The notes beneath the pieces were generated by a model. That model ran no database searches. It saw only the letters and a program-made list of their open reading frames with translations, and was not told where the DNA came from. DNA of 64,000 nucleotides. Origin: Spizellomyces punctatus DAOM BR117 (lineage: Eukaryota; Chytridiomycota; Chytridiomycetes; Spizellomycetales; Spizellomycetaceae). This document shows positions 56,517 to 64,000 of the stretch, piece after piece; the stretch's first letter is position 1; each line of letters opens with the position of its first letter. The stretch covers positions 932,138 through 996,137 of the forward strand of contig NW_015971543.1 of the NCBI RefSeq assembly GCF_000182565.1, read 5' to 3'. The position numbers and the translations under genes are program-made.

Positions 56517-59500
56517 TTAAAAGGTGCAATACTTTTTCAGCAATTGCTCTGCCAGCCCCATCGACCCGTTCCCCACATAAATCATGGACAAGTTGTAGGC
56601 TGCCTCCCCTTTCAAATCCTGTGCTGCATCCACGGTTTTACCTTTATCAGATCCTTGCAAAACTTTTTCATAGTACGGTATTGCCAGATGAGTTAAGCCT
56701 GTTAAAAAAGAATCAGATTACAACTCTGAATAGCGAGACACTGTGACGTGCACATACCAATCTGATGGAAGGCTCTACCGACATTATATGAAGCCTCCAC
56801 ATTTTCATTCCGCAACTCATAATACCGCATGATAAAGGTGAAGCCCTGCATGATGTGCATATGCCTGTTATCGCTTTTGCGCTGCATGCCCCGATGCAAA
56901 TGGGCAAGGCCCAGGGAAAAGTTTATCAGAGGATCGTTCGGACAGAGGTGGTACGCTTTTAGGTAGAACGCTGCAGATAGGTCGACAACATTTCAAAATC
57001 AGCATGTGATGCTGGAGTTTCCCTGGTGGCAACTTACCAATTGCGCCCAAATAACTCCTGCCAGCCTGTAAAATATGGCCATACGTTGTCATCAACAGCG
57101 CATTCTTGTATTCCGGTTTATTGGGATGCGCTTTGCCAGCTTTGTTCATTGCTTTGAGTTGCCTCATAAAATATTTCACACTGCTATTCATGGCGTAGCA
57201 TGATACTGCTTCGGATCCGCTGCGTTTAATATACTCAATGAGAAAATGTGCCTTGGAGGTTTTAGACGGCAAGGGAAACTTACCCTGCTTGCATAGCCGA
57301 GTACAATCGATAAACATCGTTTGAAAATGGGCGATATTGGCAGAACCACCGGCAAATATCTGTTACCCGTGCAGCATTTCCAGCGTAAATGGCAACGGCT
57401 GAGGAGAGGAAAACGTGAGTAAGTTAAAACATTTCAGGTGGACGTGAAGCAGATTGCTAAAGCTAGTCAAGCTTACATATCATATGCAATCTTAACCGGA
57501 CCTTCCGCAGCTCATCGTGATAAAATACGTTTGCATCAAATGCTGCTTTCAGGGTTGTCTGGGCATCGTCTTCCTTCCCATCCATAACCGCAACGTATGC
57601 GTACTGTGATTGCGAGAGTGTGTCAAGTTGCATGCAGCACAGAAAATCGTGGCATTAGGTGGATCACTTACCTTTACGAACACGTCATACCATTCATCAA
57701 AAGTGAGTCCCTGGAATGAGGAAATGTTTGGCGGGGGGCGGTCGATTCTCTGCTCCGTGTCCACCAGCAATTCTAGAGTACAAGTAAAGACCCACCAGAT
57801 GAGAATCAGCCTCGAATAAACAACACCAGATACCACTCTAACCTGGTCGCAATCGCCGCGTCAAGTCATTAATTTCCTCATCCATGGTAGCAGTTCGCCG
57901 CTTTCGTCGGTTATTCAATCCAGTAAACACTTTGGCCTAATGCAATAGCAGCCGTCAAAGTTTGGACCGGTTCGATTCGCTTGCAGAGTACAAAAGTACA
58001 ATAACACTCACCCTATCTGACTGAGAATGACAAGCGTTAGTTACCATCCTGCCCAAGACATGGTCCAACTGAACGTACTGGATAAAAGGCTCTGGTATTC
58101 TGAAACCGGGTCAAAAGCTTTCGCGTCGTCCGCAAAAGGTCGGCCTGTGTGTTCACTAACGGTCAAGCGCAAGAAAAAAACTCCGAATAGCCAGCCACCC
58201 ATACCCTCGCTATCCTGTCTTTGCATTTGGGATACAATTGGAGCAGCTTTTGGTAGTTGGCCCTGTTCTCCCGTTGTCGAGCAGCTTCGGCCGCCTCTGC
58301 TATTGCTCGATCCTGAATTGGTTTCCCCGTTGGGTCTTTTTCGCGAATAAAGGACGGATGTGAGGCGGACTGCGTTTGTGATTGTTCACTCTCTTTCGCC
58401 CTTTCTTCTTCCTCCACTGCTCGAGACTGAGTGTCCACTGTGGAATTCAAGTGCCTTAGTGAGGAATGCACCATCGTTGATATAAGTGTAGGATAGTACC
58501 TTCGGATACTAATTCGAACGCACGATCTTCTTCGCCCAGCTCCTCATATACTCCAGCAAGTGCCAACTTTACGTCAAAATCATCAGGTGCTGCATCAAGG
58601 ACTAGAAACATTGTTCAATAAGGAGACTCGTCGCGCATCTGCGCACTGCCGACTTCGTACCAGCCGAGTAAAGCTCTGCTGCGAGCTCCAGGTTTCCCAG
58701 CTGCTGGTAACAAAAGGCCATTTTGCTCCATATGGCTGGTGTGTCAGTCTGCGTGAATGATTCCCTTTAGTAAGACGTATCAAGAAGAGACAGCAGAGTT
58801 GGATAGGGAGCAGTTTCACCAACCTGGGGATTGTTCCTTAGGGCTTCAAACACAGCCAGAGCACTTGTGAACATCCGCTTTCCCATATACGCTTCGGCAA
58901 CATCGAAGTATAATTCCGTATAATCGTTGATAGGACGTGCGTAAAGTGGTCGGAAATGTGCCTGGAGACGAACTTATTAGGAGATATGCTACACGTCAGC
59001 CGTGATGGATTTTCACCTTGGCCACTTCGGCATTATCCAGCCACAGCCGGCAAATACCGAGTTTGACCTGTAAGTCAATCGGAAGTTCCATCCCTTCAGG
59101 TAGAGTCCCCTGCAAAAACTCCCGGTCATCATCAAACTGATCCCAATGTGTCTCATGTGCACGACCCTGAAGTCGTCGTGTGCCTTGTATGATGGCATTC
59201 AAAGCTTTTTCATGCTCCCCAACTTCGATGTAAAGCTCCGCAAGCATGTTGAGTTCTTCATATCTCATTCGGGTGCGAACAACAGCAGTCCGCGCGCCCA
59301 TGCTTATCCCACCAATGACCTCCTCATTTGCATCGTCCCCCTCTTCGTCTGAATCATCCAATACTTGAAGAGGGTGTGCGATGTCTGCGTTCATGGCACC
59401 TTCAAAAAGAGCAATGGCCTTAACGGCATCGTTGAGGTCTAGGTAAATCTTGCAAAGTTGCTTAACCACGGGCATGTTGTGCGGGATAAGATCCAAAATG

Positions 59501-60659
59501 GCCTGCAAGTCATCTATTGCCTATTTGAAAGTGGTATAGTTTTCATTAGAATGATTACAGAAAAGAAAACCTCCATTAGCAGTTACCTTCTGCAGCATCC
59601 TCCGTTCATAGTAGAGAACCGATCGATCCCAAAGGGCATCCACATCCGTTGGGTCTGCACTAATGGCTTTTGAGTAACAATATAGGGCTTGCTCATTATG
59701 ACCAAACTTTCTACAGATCATTCGTCAACAAAAAAATTACAGACGTAACCGGATCTTGGCAGCCAGGGAGGTTCACCTTGACATGACTCCCAATCGCCTC
59801 CACAGATCGCCGTCTTTCGGTGAAATATGGGCGGCCATCATATAGGTACGCATAGCTTTCACCGCATCGCCCAGCTCATCATGGACCATAGCTAGCGTTA
59901 CCCAAGCCTGATACGCATTTGGGGCGGCCTGAATGACTTCATGAAGAAGCTTAACTGCTCGTGTGTAGTCGCCCTGCGAATAGGCAATATTTGCATGGCC
60001 TACAATCTCGGCTTGAGCTTCACTCAGTTCGGTTCTTTTTTTTCGTTTGCCCTGAAAAGACCAACTGTGGCATCAGTTGTTGGTTGCTTGTCAAGGAGGC
60101 CGGTAGAGATATCGCATACCCTTCGACGCTTCCGTCTTCGACGTCCAATCCCTTCCCAATCACCATCTAGCTCTCCCACAGATTCCTGGATCTCGCGCAT
60201 TGCCTCTTCATCCTCTTCCCAGAGAATTTGTGAATGATCTTTGATCCCAACCTCTGCCGTTGCTTGATCCATTTGACGTCTAATGGACACATAGAGGAGG
60301 TGAACTGTTAGCCGAATTCGCAATGCATCAGGCATTTGAAAGAGAATCTTTTACCCAACATCATCGGGGATATCGTCTGGTTCCTCCGGAAGTTCCGTGA
60401 GTTCGGCATCCCCACGTATCCCCGCTTCCTCGTCTTCTTCTTCTTCCTCGTCCTCTCCTTCCGCGTCTTCCAGCCCACCCTCGTCATGCCCAGTCCAAAC
60501 TCCTCCAAAACCGTGTTGTGCTTGCCATGTAGCCGTGTGTTCAAAGGGTTGGGTTTGAGCTGGAGGAATGGCCGAATGATGCGATCCGGGAATAAGGTTA
60601 GCTACCGCATGGGGGTCAGCGTTCAGTATTTCCAGAAACGAGGTATCGCCCTCCTCCAT
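56517..60659 (-). CDS. TFC4: TFIIIC subunit with TPR repeats (Tfc4/GTF3C3 type)
   Basis: A multi-exon gene (at least a dozen exons) from the ATG at 60659 to a stop at 56517. The N-terminus is acidic (about residues 55-85), then basic (GRRRRKRRRGKRKKR). Tetratricopeptide repeats follow in two arrays. The first includes AEIVGHANIAYSQGDYTRAV, AYQAWVTLAMVHDELGDAV and KFGHNEQALYCYSKAISADP. The second lies beyond a charged insert (DDSDEEGDDANEE) and includes EELNMLAELYIEVGEHEKAL, ALLMTTYGHILQAGRSYLGA and PLINFSLGLAHLHRGMQRKS. This layout is that of yeast Tfc4 (tau131) and human GTF3C3, which bridges TFIIIC at A and B boxes to TFIIIB on tRNA genes. The C-terminus reads AEQLLKKYCTF. Individual exon ends in the middle were not all fixed. 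Confidence 0.87.
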
Positions 60660-61322
60660 TTTACGGAAACGGCACTGAAGTCTGTGCCGGCCACGACGAA
60701 TGGATCACGGTCCAGATCACCCTCCAAGCACCAGATCCTACAGCGACAGCCTCAGCTCGCGGCTGGAATCATAAATGCAATATATCCGATTATATAGAGC
60801 GATTGGAATCAACTTCATCGTTCTCAAAAGCAATACGAACTGAATGGCATGAACGGAAAGGCAGAGAATGTTACTACAGATGCTGTAGCATCAGGCATTC
60901 TTTGTATCTCATTATGCCGGCCGTTGAGTGGTCTATAATGTTTCAGCGCCTACTGCAGCCTCGCTACAGCATCGTACTTTTCAAACTGAATTCATCCCTC
61001 GCCCTCCATGGCCATAGCCTCACGGTTTTCTTTGCGCACTATTGCTGTCCTCTTCTGCTTTTCCTTCACTGATGACTACTCTAAAAATGACGCTTGCCGT
61101 CGGCCGTCGCACGTCCTTTGGAAAGTCCGAGATTACGAAAGCCAGGTGGATTTAAGGCCACGTGACTCACATGGTCATGGCAACGAGGCCGACCTCACCG
61201 CGCGGCTTGGAACGTCTTGGGTGCTTGCCACTTGTCGAGGTCATCATCGCCAACGGTAGCGTAAACGAGTAAGGTTCGGTTCATCCATTCCTACACCGAC
61301 ACCAAAGTACATAAAGCCCAGC
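60660..61322. promoter_or_regulatory. Divergent upstream region of TFIIIC subunit and NDUFB3
   Basis: This 663-base stretch separates divergent starts. An E-box-like CACGTGAC lies at 61159-61166 and a half-palindromic GGTCATGGCAAC at 61173-61184, about 150 bases before the NDUFB3 start. CACGTGAC resembles the Cbf1/USF type of site; whether it is used is unknown. The plus-strand frames at 60803-61072 and 61008-61259 have no recognisable content. Confidence 0.4.
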
Positions 61323-61661
61323 ATGTCTGGACCCGTTCGTCCTGACCCAGAGTTCGCCTGGTTCCCTTTCCGCCAGTGGCAAGTCAACCCACCTTTCCTC
61401 GAAGGTCGCCTCAACGTCAAGGACCCATGGGCAAAGCGTGATGCCTGGCGCTATAACGCCTTTTTCTCGAAATCCAACCGTATTCGAAACATGTTCCCGG
61501 GTCTTGGCATCGGAACTGCCGCATTCGCCGTCTACCTTGCATACGATAAGTGGTATCAAACCCAGGGACCGGGAAAGGAGGAGAACGAGAAATGGGCAAA
61601 GTGGACAGAGGAGCGAGAAAAGAGATTGGCGGCTAGTGGGCATGGCCATGGGCATCATTAG
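61323..61661 (+). CDS. NDUFB3: Complex I subunit NDUFB3 (B12)
   Basis: A single exon of 112 residues. The pattern RQWQVNPPFLEGRLNVKDPW, followed by KRDAWRYNAFFSKS, matches the NDUFB3/B12 family, including the invariant DPW-x4-AWRY core. One membrane helix follows (GLGIGTAAFAVYLAYDKWY). The C-terminus is His-rich (GHGHGHH), as in other members. This accessory subunit sits in the membrane arm of NADH:ubiquinone oxidoreductase. Lack of introns is unusual against its intron-rich neighbours. The start is the first ATG. Confidence 0.9.
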   Translation: MSGPVRPDPEFAWFPFRQWQVNPPFLEGRLNVKDPWAKRDAWRYNAFFSKSNRIRNMFPGLGIGTAAFAVYLAYDKWYQTQGPGKEENEKWAKWTEEREKRLAASGHGHGHH

Positions 61662-61926
61662 ATAGACATGTTTGTTGGTAGGGGAACGGGAAGGGCGCCG
61701 GGTAGAAAGTTGGAAGATGTTGGATGATACCTAATCTGCCAGGTACATGTACAGGGCCTGTGATGGTGTTCTACAGACTATGGTGTCAACGCTTGCAATA
61801 CGAGAATAACAGCACTATTCAGTACCTCTTGTACTTTTCACCTCTCGATGTTATAATGCAAAAAGGCTGGGAAACTTAGATGGACGGGTGTAGATGTGAC
61901 TATTACGACGTGAGTCTTTACCCCTC

Positions 61927-64000
61927 TCATTCATCCGCCCGATTCGTTGCATTCTCCTCTCCTTTATATACAAAAGCCCGGGATAAATTTCTCACCAGCG
62001 CTTCCCGCACGACCTCCAGTTGCGCTTCAGCAGATATTATCCTGTCTTTCCCTATTCCGAGCTTCGCTCGGTTTGCTGCCTCCCACGCACCAAGGTAATC
62101 GTCTCGTCTATCACTAGTGAGTATTTCCTCCAAAGTCCGCATCAGCTCGTAAATGTCATCTACGCCAAAGACTGTAATCTGCTGCATGTCGAGCAACGGC
62201 AGACTGTCGAGTAACGCAGTCCAGAGTAATCGCTTTGGAAAGAATCGTTCATCATTTCTGAAGGAGCTAGTCAGCATTTCCACAAGCAGGTTTCCAGCTT
62301 CCCGAAACTTTTGTGCCTTGTACAGCTCGTGAAACTCTCGATATCGTGCCAAGAATGCCAATCGTCCATTAAACTCCAATGCCGGCTGTCCGACTTTTCC
62401 AGCAATATCCAGCCACTCCATATTTGCGGTGCTCAGGTACCCATCTATAATCTCTTCTACAAGGCCAGAAACCTTTTGTGCATCCCTAGCTTCCACATAA
62501 TGCTCGATGGCTTCTCCTATTCGCCCCGCACGATATTCTATGCGTGCCAATCTTCGATGGAGTTCATTCTTCACGTCATCCAAGCCGTGCCTTCGACAAA
62601 ACTCTAGCAATTTCGGTGCTTCCCCAACAGTATCCAGTGACATGCGCACGATGACATCCTCCAGCACCGACCTTCCAAACTTGGGACAGACAGCAATGTA
62701 CTCTAAAGCCGTCCGCCGGAGGGAGAGATTCGGAATCAACGAGTTTGCATAATTGAGCAGGTACCACTCCCGTTGGGAACACCGGTCCCGCTTATTTGGT
62801 ACAACGGGCATCGATGGACCCAGTAATTCGTCATCTAACGTTCCAGAGTTATGCAAAAGGTCCGTCATATGAGCTACCAGCCACCACCAGTCCAGCATAC
62901 TGCAGAAACGAATTACTCGTTGGAACTCGTGTGCAATAATCCCTAGCTCGATTTGCACCTGAACGTCGTTGTAATCGACACCTCGCTCGACGAGTTTGCC
63001 CAAAAGTTCGGCGACGTCATGCCCTTTCAATGTTGGGCGTGCGAATAAGATTATCCCGACAAGTGCCTCCCGCCAGTCTTCTGCCAATTTGTGAATGACT
63101 GCTTCGTTTCCACGTAGGATGCCGAAAACATACGCAAACTGCTCTGCGTCCTTCGTACCCGCACGTAACTTTGGGACGTCCCATCGTTGAATATCTTTAC
63201 GCCATTCTGCAAACTTTTGCTCAAAGTCTAGCTGTGACGGATACTGATGTGGTCGCGGCATCTGTGAGAGCACGCGCTCCACTGCTGTGACCAAAGTTGG
63301 GTTCTCGCTGAGCCCACCTGCAAGGCGAGCGCTTGATGGAGTCTGAAAATCTGGATGCCGGTGCAAAATGGATATAGCGGCCTGGAAGTGCCCTCGAAGG
63401 AGGCATTGATAAACGTACTTCCAGTATTTCTCATGTTCACGTGGTCTCAACGACTTGCGGAAATTGTCAAATTCGTCCTGCGGAGGCGCGTCGTAATTGT
63501 CTGCTAGCCATTGACGTAGACCTTCTTGGAGATGCCCCCATTGGGGACGAGCGGCATTAGTTGTAAACGCATCTCGGAGATGTATAGCCTCCAAAAGCTG
63601 CAGGGCACTATGCGCTGTTCTAAAAAGCTGCAACTCTCCAATCTCAAGCGGCGGCGAAACATTGGCATACTGCCGGATCTCTCTACGATATGCTTCACTT
63701 GCTCGACAAGTTGCGAGTTTGCGCTCCTGATCCCCTGAGCCATACGCGTCATCTGCCATATCCATCGAATCCTCGCCAGCCGCAAAGCCCAGTCTCGTTG
63801 ACCTTCGTCCAGTACGTCCTCTCCGTACGTCCCGTGTCGATCGTATAGATGCTTGCAGTACTGTGAAAATATGCTCTGTGGCTGTCACAAAAGGGACTCG
63901 CCTATCGTTTATGTCCTTCCCAAACTTTGCAATCTTGATAATTTGATCTTGCGGAAACTTTCCACGTTCGCGGGCTATTGGCTCTTCCGCAGGGGAGCGG
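61927..64000 (-). CDS. NUP85: Nucleoporin Nup85 (5' part outside the window)
   Basis: One reading frame stays open from the right edge of the window to the stop at 61927, giving about 690 residues of the C-terminal part with no intron. It is nearly all alpha-helical with the Nup85 pattern, including YWKYVYQCLLRGHFQAAISI, DWREALVGIILFARPTLKG and EFQRVIRFCSMLDWWWLVAH. FGRSVLEDVIVRMSLDT and LARIEYRAGRIGEAIEHYVE follow. Nup85 is a subunit of the Y-shaped scaffold (Nup84/Nup107 complex) of the nuclear pore. The N-terminal beta-blade that inserts into Seh1 should lie beyond position 64000. No in-frame start within the window is needed, because the frame is open to the edge. Confidence 0.87.
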   Translation of the reverse strand, partial: RSPAEEPIARERGKFPQDQIIKIAKFGKDINDRRVPFVTATEHIFTVLQASIRSTRDVRRGRTGRRSTRLGFAAGEDSMDMADDAYGSGDQERKLATCRASEAYRREIRQYANVSPPLEIGELQLFRTAHSALQLLEAIHLRDAFTTNAARPQWGHLQEGLRQWLADNYDAPPQDEFDNFRKSLRPREHEKYWKYVYQCLLRGHFQAAISILHRHPDFQTPSSARLAGGLSENPTLVTAVERVLSQMPRPHQYPSQLDFEQKFAEWRKDIQRWDVPKLRAGTKDAEQFAYVFGILRGNEAVIHKLAEDWREALVGIILFARPTLKGHDVAELLGKLVERGVDYNDVQVQIELGIIAHEFQRVIRFCSMLDWWWLVAHMTDLLHNSGTLDDELLGPSMPVVPNKRDRCSQREWYLLNYANSLIPNLSLRRTALEYIAVCPKFGRSVLEDVIVRMSLDTVGEAPKLLEFCRRHGLDDVKNELHRRLARIEYRAGRIGEAIEHYVEARDAQKVSGLVEEIIDGYLSTANMEWLDIAGKVGQPALEFNGRLAFLARYREFHELYKAQKFREAGNLLVEMLTSSFRNDERFFPKRLLWTALLDSLPLLDMQQITVFGVDDIYELMRTLEEILTSDRRDDYLGAWEAANRAKLGIGKDRIISAEAQLEVVREALVRNLSRAFVYKGEENATNRADE

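Overview
The window is a gene-dense eukaryotic chromosome segment. Short GT-AG introns (mostly about 45 to 140 bases, with at least one GC-AG intron), compact intergenic gaps, a fungal-style carnitine acetyltransferase, glycogen debranching enzyme and SAGA/cohesin subunits point to a fungus. Two genes for motile-cilium proteins, CFAP44 and a CFAP20-domain protein, point to a fungus that still makes a flagellum, most likely a chytrid or other zoosporic lineage. This placement is an inference from gene content. All exon structures were read by hand from splice signals, phase continuity and family resemblance; there is no transcript support.

Layout. 1-2340: no supported gene. 2341-3993 (-): F-box/LRR protein. 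4416-5677 (-): CFAP20-domain (CFAP20DC-like) protein. 6111-9387 (+): DENND6-type Rab exchange factor. 9621-12635 (-): AAAP amino acid transporter with a long C-terminal tail. 13539-14639 (-): C2H2 zinc-finger factor. 15384-17743 (-): second F-box/LRR protein. 18316-19592 (-): ribosomal protein eS1 (S3a). 20232-27903 (+): CFAP44. 28106-29506 (-): class IV aminotransferase. 29874-32418 (+): LisH/CTLH/WD40 protein. 33153-34592 (+): SAGA subunit Sgf11. 34843-41290 (-): glycogen debranching enzyme. 41722/41839-44289 (+): carnitine acetyltransferase. 44688-50452 (-): cohesin subunit Scc3/STAG. 51140-51694 (-): lone C-CAP domain protein. 51976-53121 (+): single-pass membrane protein of unknown function. 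53319-55321 (-): BCS1-type AAA ATPase. 55607-56272 (+): small conserved membrane protein. 56517-60659 (-): TFIIIC TPR subunit. 61323-61661 (+): complex I subunit NDUFB3. 61927 to the right edge (-): Nup85, start outside the window.

The genes do not form one pathway. They are mostly housekeeping genes (translation, transcription, chromatin, cohesin, nuclear pore, mitochondrial assembly, storage carbon and acyl-carnitine metabolism), interspersed with two axonemal genes. Several neighbours are divergent pairs with a shared upstream region: CFAP20DC-like/DENND6, eS1/CFAP44, aminotransferase/LisH-WD40, debranching enzyme/carnitine acetyltransferase, BCS1/small membrane protein, and TFIIIC/NDUFB3. 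I see no mobile elements, viral genes, rRNA, CRISPR or convincing tRNA genes.
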